Below, piece by piece: positions 1 through 5,909 of a DNA stretch of 7,960 nucleotides. The notes under the pieces were generated by a model. That model made no database searches and was not told the origin of the DNA. It saw nothing but the letters and a program-made list of their open reading frames with translations. The first letter of the stretch is position 1, and every line of letters starts with the position of its first letter. The DNA is taken from assembly GCA_028571885.1 (NCBI GenBank), contig JAPVVU010000130.1, positions 1-7,960 of the forward strand. Reading direction: 5' to 3'. The DNA is from Gammaproteobacteria bacterium. GTDB lineage: Bacteria; Pseudomonadota; Gammaproteobacteria; GRL18. Both the position numbers and the translations under genes were made by a program.

Positions 1-283
1 TATAGTTTAATGCACCACCAAATGCGCCATTTCCAGTAATTTTAGCATCACGATCCGGATCAAAAATTTGAACACCAAAGTCAAAACGGTTACCAACACG
101 AACCATAGCGGCCGGGTTATCCGCACCAGAGACAGCACTGTCAGCGATAGCGATACCAACACCGGCACGACCATTGGCTTTAGTACCATTACCCATCATA
201 AACATACCATTAGTTGCCATGGCGGTAGTAGGAATTAAGATTGCTGCAGTCACTGCTGCGGCTAAAAGACGATTTTTAATCAT
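1..283 (-). CDS. FadL/TodX-family outer-membrane transport protein (N-terminal fragment, cut by window edge)
   Basis: An open frame runs from an ATG at 283-281 on the minus strand to base 1, giving 94 codons with no stop; the 3' part lies outside the window. A ribosome site AAGGAG (294-299) sits about 10 bases before the ATG. Residues 1-23 form a clear Sec signal peptide (basic MIKNR start, Ala/Leu core, cleavage after AMA). The mature protein begins TNGMFMMGNGT and contains a glycine/alanine-rich stretch, then an NPAAM motif and an FDPDRDAKI stretch. This order matches the plug and first strands of FadL-family channels, which carry long-chain fatty acids, aromatic hydrocarbons or other hydrophobic molecules across the outer membrane. 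It is divergent from the second FadL-like gene and looks like a different subfamily, since the mature starts and NPA contexts differ. Substrate cannot be told from this fragment. Confidence 0.82.
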   Translation of the reverse strand, partial: MIKNRLLAAAVTAAILIPTTAMATNGMFMMGNGTKANGRAGVGIAIADSAVSGADNPAAMVRVGNRFDFGVQIFDPDRDAKITGNGAFGGALNY

Positions 284-534
284 TACGGTTGAGCTCCTTC
301 AAAAAACTATTTTTATGTCAGATAATTCGTTGCCTTTGTCCTCCTGTAATCTATTGAACAGGTAAAACTAAACCTTAAAATGGTTTACAGCAAAAAATTA
401 CGATTGTTCTAAATATTAAGAAAATATCACGCTTAAGCATTTGTTATTATTAAATCTTTAATCGAAAAAATACCGACTTCGGGGATAAAGAAAATATCTC
501 TATTTTTTTAATTTCTAAACTATTTCAAACGATA

Positions 535-552
535 TGTTGCAAACTTGCAACA
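535..552. promoter_or_regulatory. 18-bp operator-like palindrome TGTTGCAA-AC-TTGCAACA
   Basis: Two perfect 8-base arms are separated by two bases. The symmetry does not extend further, and no T-run follows, so it does not look like a terminator. The size and shape fit a site for a dimeric repressor such as a TetR- or MarR-family protein. It lies about 250 bases upstream of the leftward fadL-like start and about 460 bases upstream of the rightward one. The regulator is unknown and is not encoded in the window. Confidence 0.5.
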
Positions 553-846
553 ATCTTAGTCAATGTAAGTCATTTTGTACACTGTCATGGTGAATGTCAA
601 GTAAAAACAACGGTTCAAGTGGTTGATTTATTACTTTTACACTAAGTTAATTCATGCTTATATGCTTATTTAACGCCTAAAGAAATGACTAAATAATCTT
701 TATTAACAAGAGATTATTACAATAACCTTACAATAAACTTGAAGATTGTCAAGTAAATCAAAACAAATTGCTCGACAATTCTCAAAAATCTTGGTATTTT
801 TGATGAAAATATTATTACATTGTTGCTTTTTATTCATTTTTTATGA

Positions 847-906
847 ACAACACTTCATCTATTGACAGTTTTAGATGTATATTGTGTGCTAAATACAACA
901 CTTCAT
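847..906 (+). promoter_or_regulatory. Candidate promoter region for the rightward fadL-like gene, flanked by a 12-bp direct repeat
   Basis: ACAACACTTCAT occurs exactly twice, at 847-858 and 895-906, and its ACTTCAT core occurs again at 931-937. Between the two full copies lies a consensus -35 box TTGACA (862-867). Seventeen bases later stands TGTGCT (885-890), a poor -10, so the promoter may need an activator. The repeats bracket the polymerase site and could bind a regulator. The promoter call is tentative; the repeats are directly visible. Confidence 0.35.
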
Positions 907-1010
907 ACTTCTTTTGTAGAGAATGGGAATACTTCATGCTTTTATAAATTAATAAGCGTGTTATTTTACACAAGCTATTATTTTCTGATAATGAAAGGGA
1001 ATGCTAACCA

Positions 1011-2303
1011 ATGAACAAATCGCTTCAAGCAGCCGTTGCGGCTTCTACCCTCGTATCCACTCTATGTCTGACAACCACCGTCTGCGCTTCAGGTTTTGCA
1101 ATTATTGAAAACAGTGCCAGCGGTATGGGCCAGGCATTTGCCGGCGCTGCTGCTGTTGCAGAAGATCCTTCAACTATTTATTTTAACCCTGCCGGTATGA
1201 TGTATCTCGAAGGCACACAGGTTACTGCCGGCATGCATATTATTGACTCCGATGCAGATTTTAAAAATAAGGGTAGTACTAATCTGGCACTAGCAGGCGT
1301 GCCTCAAGGAGGTGAAGGGGGTAATGCTGGCGATACATTTTTTGTTCCTAATTTTTATTATGTCCAGGATTTTGGTGAAAAATATAAAATTGGTATAGGT
1401 GTCAATGCACCGTTTGGATTGGGCACTGAGTATAATGATGGCTGGATGGGTCGGTACACTTCAACTAAATCTGAAGTAAAATCAGTCAACATCAATCCTG
1501 CCATTTCTTTTCGTGCTAATGAAAAACTGGCTATTGGTCTTGGTATGAATGTCCAATATATTGAAGCTACTCTGAAAAAGGATATTTATCAGGCAGCACT
1601 GGGAAGTCCGGATGGTCATGCAAAAATGGATGGTGATTCCTGGGGAGTCGGCGTTAATTTCGGGTTTATTTATGAATTACAGCCTCAAACCCGACTGGGC
1701 GTTCATTACCGCAGTGAAATATCACAGACTCTTAAAGGTAAGGTGAAATATAAATCAGTACATCCTATCCTTCAACAGGGTTTTGGAAAAATCAATAAAC
1801 GAGTGGAAGCCCAAATTGATTTACCTTCAACATTCGCTGTCAGTATGACACATCAGCTGAACAACAAATTAACTCTTCTCGCGGATGTTACATTTACCAA
1901 CTGGAGCAGCTTTGATGAGTTACGTATTGAAGGCGGTGATGCTTTTGATCCAGTGGATCTGGTTGAAGAAAAATGGAATGATATCTATCGTTATTCACTG
2001 GGCATGAAATACGCCTATAATCACCAATGGACATTCAGAACTGGTGTGGCTTTAGATGAAACACCCATTGACGATAAATACCGTACTTCCAGAATTCCTG
2101 GTGACGATAGAACATGGCTTAGCTTTGGTGCCAGCTATTCACCAAATAATCAATTAACAATTGATGTTGGTTATTCTCATTTATGGGTAGAGGATGCAAA
2201 AATTGATGAAGAATACGCACTTCTCACTGGTAGCGGTACTTTGAGGGGTGAATTTGATGCCGATGTTGATATTTTGAGTGCCCAGGCAACCTGGAAGTTT
2301 TAA
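1011..2303 (+). CDS. FadL-family outer-membrane channel for hydrophobic compounds
   Basis: A 430-residue protein, close to the usual FadL length. Residues 1-26 are a Sec signal peptide ending VCA. The mature start SGFAIIENSASGMGQAFAG corresponds to the FadL N-terminal plug (compare NEFSSSG in E. coli FadL), followed by AVAEDPSTIYFNPAGM with the NPA motif at residues 59-61, which marks the family. The rest is alternating beta strands, with a typical V-N-P-A-I-S-F strand near the middle, and the chain ends in TWKF, the terminal aromatic expected for BAM-assisted insertion. The start is the first ATG of the frame; AAGGGA (995-1000) is a modest ribosome site 10 bases upstream. It transports hydrophobic molecules such as fatty acids or hydrocarbons; the exact substrate cannot be read. 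I leave the symbol empty because this large family has many paralogues. It is followed 11 bases after its stop by repeat copy A. Confidence 0.9.
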   Translation: MNKSLQAAVAASTLVSTLCLTTTVCASGFAIIENSASGMGQAFAGAAAVAEDPSTIYFNPAGMMYLEGTQVTAGMHIIDSDADFKNKGSTNLALAGVPQGGEGGNAGDTFFVPNFYYVQDFGEKYKIGIGVNAPFGLGTEYNDGWMGRYTSTKSEVKSVNINPAISFRANEKLAIGLGMNVQYIEATLKKDIYQAALGSPDGHAKMDGDSWGVGVNFGFIYELQPQTRLGVHYRSEISQTLKGKVKYKSVHPILQQGFGKINKRVEAQIDLPSTFAVSMTHQLNNKLTLLADVTFTNWSSFDELRIEGGDAFDPVDLVEEKWNDIYRYSLGMKYAYNHQWTFRTGVALDETPIDDKYRTSRIPGDDRTWLSFGASYSPNNQLTIDVGYSHLWVEDAKIDEEYALLTGSGTLRGEFDADVDILSAQATWKF

Positions 2304-2313
2304 AGCAGGTTGA

Positions 2314-2419
2314 AGCGTTCAGCGTTCAGCGTTCAGCGTTCAGCGTTCAGCGAGAGTAAAAGAAAAGGTTATCTGTTTTTCAAGTGGTTTTTTCTTATCT
2401 GTTGATTTTTCTGAACGCT
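2314..2419. repeat. Short inverted-repeat element with heptamer array, copy A
   Basis: Five perfect tandem copies of the 7-base unit AGCGTTC (2314-2348) are followed by AG. The last unit reads AGCGTTCAG (2342-2350), and its exact reverse complement CTGAACGCT stands at 2411-2419, closing the element. The inside is AT-rich and carries GTTTTTTCTT near the right end, as does copy B at 2902-3014. It lies directly after the fadL-like stop. It has no coding capacity. This is a REP- or MITE-like intergenic element; I do not recognise a named family. Confidence 0.75.
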
Positions 2420-2426
2420 AAAAACT

Positions 2427-2464
2427 AAAAAAGCCCCTGTATCAATTGATACAGGGGCTTTTTT
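2427..2464. terminator. Bidirectional Rho-independent terminator between convergent genes
   Basis: A perfect 38-base palindrome: A-tract, GCCCCTGTATCAA, its complement, then T-tract. Either strand gives a GC-rich stem followed by a U-run, so it can stop the rightward fadL-like gene (stop at 2303) and the leftward tusA-like gene (last base 2500). Confidence 0.92.
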
Positions 2465-2499
2465 TTGCTTACTTTTTACTTTAAAGCAAGCTGGGGCAA

Positions 2500-2730
2500 T
2501 TAAGCTTTCTTGATTAAGAACTCAAATTTACCGCCATTTTCGCTGCTTTCCATCAATTCATTACCAGTTTGGTTAGCAAAAGCTTCAAAGTCTTTTACTG
2601 AACCCGGATCGGTAGCAATGATGTGAAGAACCTGACCGGCATCTAATTCTGCTAATGCTTTCTTAGCACGTAAAATTGGAAGTGGACAGTTTAATCCTGA
2701 AGCATCTAATTCTTTATCAAAGTCAGCCAT
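2500..2730 (-). CDS. tusA: TusA-family sulfur carrier protein
   Basis: A 76-residue cytoplasmic protein, the full length for TusA/SirA-type proteins. The N-terminal strand leads into DASGLNCPLPILRAKKAL, with the family CPxP motif at residues 15-18; Cys15 is the residue that carries persulfide sulfur. The following helix, the ATDPGSVKDFEAF segment and the C-terminal strand FEFLIKKA complete the two-layer fold. TusA proteins accept sulfur from rhodaneses or cysteine desulfurase and pass it on, for tRNA thiolation or, in sulfur oxidisers, towards Dsr or sHdr systems. The upstream rhodanese on the same strand and the sox operon 2.8 kb away favour a role in sulfur oxidation, which is inference. 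The start is supported by GAGG (2739-2742) eight bases upstream. No signal peptide. The symbol is a family-level name; it could be a paralogue of the tRNA-modification protein. Confidence 0.9.
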   Translation of the reverse strand: MADFDKELDASGLNCPLPILRAKKALAELDAGQVLHIIATDPGSVKDFEAFANQTGNELMESSENGGKFEFLIKKA

Positions 2731-2839
2731 TAATATTACCTCGCCTCTTTATGAGTATTATTGAGTTATTGTGTCTATAAATTAGTGAAAACTGAGTGTA
2801 GCTTAAAATTTTGCTAACCACCAGCATCTTTACCCGAAT

Positions 2840-2869
2840 ATTCTAATACAGTTTAACAGCGTTTAACAA
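2840..2869 (-). promoter_or_regulatory. Candidate sigma-70 promoter for the tusA-like gene
   Basis: On the minus strand TTGTTA (complement of 2864-2869) and TAGAAT (complement of 2840-2845) are 18 bases apart, with four and five matches to consensus. Transcription would start about 105 bases before the tusA start. The -35 part overlaps a tandem 10-base repeat (GTTTAACA at 2851-2858 and 2861-2868), which might be a regulator site. If real, tusA can be expressed separately from the rhodanese. Confidence 0.4.
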
Positions 2870-2901
2870 GTCTGCCAAAAGGGATAGAGAGAATAGTGCT
2901 A

Positions 2902-3014
2902 AGCGTTAAGTGTTCAGAGCTCAGCGTTCAGAAAGAGCCAAATCAACAGCCCCTCGGGAAACGGCCTGGTTATATAATGCTTTTAAGTTTTTTCTTTTGC
3001 TCTTTCTGAACGCT
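2902..3014. repeat. Short inverted-repeat element with heptamer array, copy B
   Basis: The left end holds four heptamers in register, the first three degenerate: AGCGTTA, AGTGTTC, AGAGCTC, AGCGTTC (2902-2929). A perfect 16-base arm AGCGTTCAGAAAGAGC (2923-2938) is matched by its reverse complement at 2999-3014. The outer nine bases of the arms are identical to those of copy A. The right arm ends four bases after the rhodanese stop. Read leftward it can form a long stem in the transcript between the rhodanese and tusA. No T-run follows the stem in that direction, so a stabilising 3' structure is as likely as termination. Confidence 0.75.
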
Positions 3015-3018
3015 ATCT

Positions 3019-3342
3019 CTACACTGCTATAGGTAAGCCCATTTGTGCCCAGGTAACGATCCCGCCACGCAGGTTATATACATTATCAACACCCTTTGAA
3101 GCCATAAAAGCACATGCCTGAGCCGAACGTGCCCCAGTCTGACAATAAAAGATGATAGTGTCATCGTTTTTAAATTCTTCTACTTTCAATGGAATGACAT
3201 GGAGTGGTAGATTCTCAGAGCCATTAATTTTACCTCTGGCCACTTCTGCCGGAGTACGCACGTCAATTAATTTAACGTTCTCCGGGAGATTTTCCAGCTG
3301 AAGACTCAGCTCATTTACATCAATTTCTTTTATACCGTACAT
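3019..3342 (-). CDS. Single-domain rhodanese sulfurtransferase
   Basis: A 107-residue protein with one rhodanese domain and no signal peptide or membrane segment, so cytoplasmic, of the GlpE/PspE size class. KLIDVRTPAEVARGKINGSENLP (residues 24-46) is the CH2A-type region, where substrate-domain Asp and Arg are conserved. The active-site loop is CQTGAR starting at Cys67, six residues long as in sulfur-accepting rhodaneses, and NLRGGIVTWAQMGLP (from residue 90) is the usual C-terminal signature. Cys67 would form a persulfide and hand it to an acceptor. The neighbour tusA, 288 bases downstream on the same strand, is the natural partner in a rhodanese-TusA relay. The ribosome site AGGGGGA stands about seven bases before the ATG. 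Whether the two genes share a transcript is unclear because repeat copy B and a possible promoter lie between them. Confidence 0.92.
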   Translation of the reverse strand: MYGIKEIDVNELSLQLENLPENVKLIDVRTPAEVARGKINGSENLPLHVIPLKVEEFKNDDTIIFYCQTGARSAQACAFMASKGVDNVYNLRGGIVTWAQMGLPIAV

Positions 3343-3375
3343 TAAAAGATCCCCCTGTACAAAGTGTAAGCATGT

Positions 3376-3381
3376 ATTATA
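3376..3381 (-). promoter_or_regulatory. Candidate -10 box of the rhodanese gene
   Basis: The minus strand reads TATAAT, a perfect -10, ending about 34 bases upstream of the rhodanese ATG. The best -35 candidate, TTGTCA, is only 14 bases further upstream, shorter than normal, so only the -10 is convincing. Confidence 0.4.
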
Positions 3382-3482
3382 AAATTGGTCAAAGATGACA
3401 ATTTAAAAAAAAGAATTTAATTATATAGTAATATAGTAGGTTATTTCAAGTTAATCTTATTTATGATTCAAAATCAACACGT

Positions 3483-3511
3483 TTGCAATAATAGTTTGAA
3501 CTAATTATAAA
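3483..3511 (+). promoter_or_regulatory. Candidate sigma-70 promoter for the M48 protease gene
   Basis: TTGCAA (3483-3488) and TATAAA (3506-3511) are exactly 17 bases apart, with four and five matches to consensus. Transcription would begin near 3518, giving a leader of about 125 bases before the GTG start. Confidence 0.5.
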
Positions 3512-3643
3512 ACTACTCATCTAAAAAGAGAGTATTTAATAAAATACACCCGATGGAATTTACTGCCTGCCCGTCCTGAAAATGGCAAGGTATGCTGAAC
3601 AAAGTAATTCTATCACAAAAAAATTAATGGATTCTTCCTGCTT

Positions 3644-5122
3644 GTGAATAAGTATTTCATCTTAACTATCAACTTATTTTTATGCATCAGTCTGCTCTAT
3701 CGGCCAGTTTATGCTAAAGAAATTGAATTACCTGATATGGGTGCATCATCCAGCGTTGCTCTAACACCTCATATGGAGGAAAAAATTGGTCGGGATATTG
3801 CGACACAAATCAGAAATTCTCATCAGATCATCGATGATCTGGAACTGAATGAGTATTTACAAAACCTTGGTTATTCACTCGTTGCTAATAGCGATGATGC
3901 CTACCAGAATTTCCATTTTTTTCTTATTGCTTCAAATCAAATTAATGCCTTTGCAACACCAGGGGGTGTCATCGCGGTCTATAGCGGACTTTTTTTAACG
4001 ACAGCGACTGAAAGCGAACTGGCTTCAGTAATAGGTCACGAAATTGCACATGTCACTCAACGGCATTTAGCCCGTGCTTTTGAGAAATCCAGCCAGCTGA
4101 GTCTGCCTATTATGGCCGGCATGATTGCCGGTATACTACTGGGCGCAGCAAGTGGTGATGGCGGCCTTGGGGCTGCCGCAGCAGTGGGTTTATCTGCAGC
4201 CGGGCAACAGTCACAAATCAATTATACTCGTGCTAATGAAAAAGAAGCTGATCGAATCGGCATGCGCTATTTAAGCCTGTCAGGATACAACCCTTCGGGC
4301 ATGCCGGATTTTTTCCAGAAACTCGAGCGCAAAAATCGTTATGTCGGTAAAAATTATCCTGAATTTTTACGTACCCATCCCGTTACTATTAACCGTATTG
4401 CTGAAGCAACTCAACGGGCAGAACAATACGAGAGTAAAATAGTAACCTTTAAAAGCCCTCTCAGCTATCGCCTTATGAAGGCTAAACTGATGGTTATAAC
4501 CGCAGCCAATGCAGACAGAGCGGTTCAGTATTACCGCGCTAAAGTCAAAAAAAACAGACTGTCTATTCATCCTGAATACTACTACGGCTACGGACTTGCT
4601 CTATTTAAAAAACAGTCCTATGCACAGGCTATTGAAGTATTAAATAGACTCAGTGTTTCTGCACCTCAAAACACATCTTATACAATTGCTCTTGCCAAAG
4701 CCTATATTGCCAGTGATCAAAAAACAAATATTAAAACAGGAATGAAGTTATTATCAGATGCCACAAAAAACAAACCCTATAATCTGGTACTCACAGCTAA
4801 TTATGCTTATGCACTAATACAAAATGGACAGCTTGAAAAAAGTATTCTATTACTGGAAAACTACAATAAGGATAACTTCAAACATGCATCCATATATAAG
4901 CTGCTGTCTATCGCTCTGGGCAAAAAGAAAGAACTTGTAAAGGCACATATTGCTGAATCGAATTACTATTATTTAAAAGGCATGTTGCCAGCGGCCATTG
5001 AACAATTAGAAATTGCCAGAAGAATTACCCCCCAAAAAGACTACTATACCCTGTCAAAAATTGATGCAAGAAAACATGCCTTCAAACAGGAAAAAAATCT
5101 TTATAAGCTGGAAGAAGATTAA
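3644..5122 (+). CDS. bepA: Periplasmic M48-family metalloprotease, BepA (YfgC)-like, with TPR-like C-terminal half
   Basis: A 492-residue protein, about the size of E. coli BepA. Residues 1-24 form a signal peptide ending VYA. The peptidase domain covers roughly residues 40-265: FATPGGVIAVYSGL (103-116), zinc motif HEIAH (His132, Glu133, His136), third ligand Glu201 in NEKEAD, and RTHP with His245, which matches the BepA histidine that caps the zinc site. A Gly/Ala-rich hydrophobic segment (about 153-187) lies between the motifs, as in BepA. Residues from about 270 are helical and repetitive and fit TPR repeats. BepA helps assemble LptD and degrades stalled outer-membrane proteins. The start is GTG at 3644 because a stop lies in frame at 3605-3607, the only ATG nearby (3627) is in another frame and stops quickly, and this start gives a good signal peptide. 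No clear ribosome site precedes it. Orthology with bepA is likely but not proven. Confidence 0.88.
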   Translation: MNKYFILTINLFLCISLLYRPVYAKEIELPDMGASSSVALTPHMEEKIGRDIATQIRNSHQIIDDLELNEYLQNLGYSLVANSDDAYQNFHFFLIASNQINAFATPGGVIAVYSGLFLTTATESELASVIGHEIAHVTQRHLARAFEKSSQLSLPIMAGMIAGILLGAASGDGGLGAAAAVGLSAAGQQSQINYTRANEKEADRIGMRYLSLSGYNPSGMPDFFQKLERKNRYVGKNYPEFLRTHPVTINRIAEATQRAEQYESKIVTFKSPLSYRLMKAKLMVITAANADRAVQYYRAKVKKNRLSIHPEYYYGYGLALFKKQSYAQAIEVLNRLSVSAPQNTSYTIALAKAYIASDQKTNIKTGMKLLSDATKNKPYNLVLTANYAYALIQNGQLEKSILLLENYNKDNFKHASIYKLLSIALGKKKELVKAHIAESNYYYLKGMLPAAIEQLEIARRITPQKDYYTLSKIDARKHAFKQEKNLYKLEED

Positions 5123-5328
5123 TTTGTTTAATTTTTGAGCTTTATAACAATTTAAATCCTAGACTCTGAATTTTATCAACTTTTATTATCATCAAAACAA
5201 CTTTTCATTAGTCAAAACAATCATTTAAGATTTTGCTAACTTACTAATTTTATTATAACTTACTGGCTTTTTCTCTTTTATAGTCATCAGCTATTGTAAT
5301 AATTCATTAATACTGCTATTTTTACATC

Positions 5329-5343
5329 TGTTCAGACTGAACA
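5329..5343. promoter_or_regulatory. Operator-like palindrome TGTTCAG-A-CTGAACA before soxX
   Basis: Seven-base perfect arms around one central base. It overlaps the proposed -35 box of the sox promoter, where a bound dimer would block RNA polymerase. Thiosulfate- or sulfide-responsive ArsR-type repressors control sox genes in some bacteria, which makes such a regulator a reasonable guess; no regulator gene is in the window. Confidence 0.5.
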
Positions 5344-5367
5344 AAACTTAAAATAAACGCCTATAAC
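5338..5367 (+). promoter_or_regulatory. Candidate sigma-70 promoter of the soxXYZA operon
   Basis: TGAACA (5338-5343) and TATAAC (5362-5367) are 18 bases apart, with four and five matches to consensus. Transcription would begin near 5374, giving a leader of almost 130 bases. The -35 box is the right arm of the palindrome at 5329-5343. Confidence 0.45.
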
Positions 5368-5416
5368 TGGTGCAAACGATGATTTTTTACAGATGGAAAT
5401 TGTGCATTCACTTCTA

Positions 5417-5426
5417 TCAGTACTGA
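5417..5426. promoter_or_regulatory. Second palindrome TCAGTACTGA in the sox leader
   Basis: A perfect 10-base palindrome about 75 bases before soxX, downstream of the proposed transcription start. It shares the CAG/CTGA half-site with the palindrome at 5329-5343, and a degenerate half-copy TCAGTATTAG follows at 5440-5449. It may be an auxiliary operator. Confidence 0.3.
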
Positions 5427-5490
5427 ATTATTTATTAAGTCAGTATTAGGAATAAATAAGTCACCTCACGGGACGGGATAACTTTTTAAT

Positions 5491-5498
5491 AGGAGGAG
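5491..5498 (+). promoter_or_regulatory. Strong ribosome-binding site of soxX
   Basis: AGGAGGAG is a near-perfect Shine-Dalgarno sequence, the strongest in the window, ending three bases before the soxX ATG at 5502. It settles that start and suggests high translation of the first sox gene. Confidence 0.85.
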
Positions 5499-5501
5499 TC
5501 G

Positions 5502-5879
5502 ATGCGACGTTTTTCAAAAATCGTATCTACAACATCATTTATTGCTGTTGCAATTACCGGTTTAGGCTTAGCCTCAACCACTGTACATGCTGCTGGGATC
5601 AGCAAATCTAACATTGAAAAAGGCCAGGAAATTGCCTTTAGTCGAAAAAAAGGCAACTGCCTTGCTTGTCACGCTATCAAAGGGGGTAAATTACCTGGTA
5701 ATATTGCTCCCCCATTGGTTGCGATGCAGCAGCGCTTTCCTGATAAAGCAAAGCTAAAAGCACAAATTTATGATTCAACCGTTGTAAACCCAAATTCAAT
5801 TATGCCTCCGTTTGGACGTCACAAAATTATCAGTGACAAGGAAATTGATTTGGTAACAGATTATATTTATCAGCTTTAA
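5502..5879 (+). CDS. soxX: SoxX, mono-haem cytochrome c subunit of the SoxAX thiosulfate-oxidising complex
   Basis: A 125-residue secreted cytochrome c. Residues 1-30 are a Sec signal peptide ending VHA. The haem-binding motif is CLACH (Cys53, Cys56, His57), followed by the SoxX-typical PGNIAPPLVAM stretch. Met101 in NSIMPPFG is the likely second axial iron ligand, and the C-terminal helix DKEIDLVTDYIYQL packs over the haem. With SoxA it couples thiosulfate to the SoxY cysteine and takes up the two electrons, in the periplasm. It is the first gene of soxXYZA, 30 bases before soxY. The length is near the short end for SoxX, with no missing motif. Confidence 0.95.
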   Translation: MRRFSKIVSTTSFIAVAITGLGLASTTVHAAGISKSNIEKGQEIAFSRKKGNCLACHAIKGGKLPGNIAPPLVAMQQRFPDKAKLKAQIYDSTVVNPNSIMPPFGRHKIISDKEIDLVTDYIYQL

Positions 5880-5909
5880 TCCTGATTAAAGACTGGAATC
5901 TGTAAAATA

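Larger units (their letters stand above)
284..1010. other. Long AT-rich divergent intergenic region between two fadL-like genes
   Basis: About 730 bases without a convincing gene; a short plus-strand frame at its left edge overlaps the fadL-like start antisense and is a shadow. The region is strongly AT-rich and should carry promoters for both divergent genes. It contains an 18-bp palindrome (535-552), an 11-bp direct repeat TGTCAAGTAAA (595-605 and 747-757), a 12-bp direct repeat (847-858 and 895-906) and a TTGACA box (862-867). On the minus strand an extra ribosome-site-like AGGAGGA (341-347) has no start codon at a useful distance. I could not assign a confident promoter to the leftward gene. 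Confidence 0.7.
3343..3643. other. Divergent intergenic region between the rhodanese and M48 protease genes
   Basis: About 300 AT-rich bases holding the outward promoters listed separately. A more GC-rich patch at 3549-3600 lies in the presumed leader of the protease gene. I see no RNA gene, operator palindrome or convincing small coding region. Confidence 0.6.
5123..5501. other. AT-rich upstream region of the sox operon
   Basis: Nearly 380 bases without a supported gene and no evident terminator for the protease gene. It holds a 9-base direct repeat TCAAAACAA (5192-5200 and 5212-5220), a palindrome-overlapped promoter (5329-5367), a second palindrome (5417-5426), and a strong ribosome site for soxX. 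An 18-codon frame at 5393-5449 has no ribosome site. Confidence 0.6.

Noticed and set aside
341..347. Strong AGGAGGA on the minus strand as the ribosome site of a leader peptide
   Set aside because: No ATG, GTG or TTG stands at a usable distance downstream, and the fadL-like gene has its own site at 294-299.
174..365. Plus-strand frame of 63 codons
   Set aside because: It lies antisense to the signal peptide and start region of the leftward FadL-like gene, has no ribosome site, and reads as low-complexity hydrophobic sequence.
1083..1091. Cys25 of the second FadL-like protein as a lipoprotein cysteine
   Set aside because: The residues before it (TTV) do not fit a lipobox, and FadL channels are cleaved by ordinary signal peptidase.
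2315..2349. Tandem heptamers considered as a CRISPR array
   Set aside because: Units are seven bases with no spacers between them and no cas genes nearby.
3553..3579. Eight-codon leader frame before the protease gene
   Set aside because: No ribosome site, not attenuator-like, and its product has no amino-acid run suggesting regulation.
5393..5449. Eighteen-codon frame in the sox leader
   Set aside because: No ribosome site, and it overlaps a palindrome that explains the region equally well; it cannot be told from chance.
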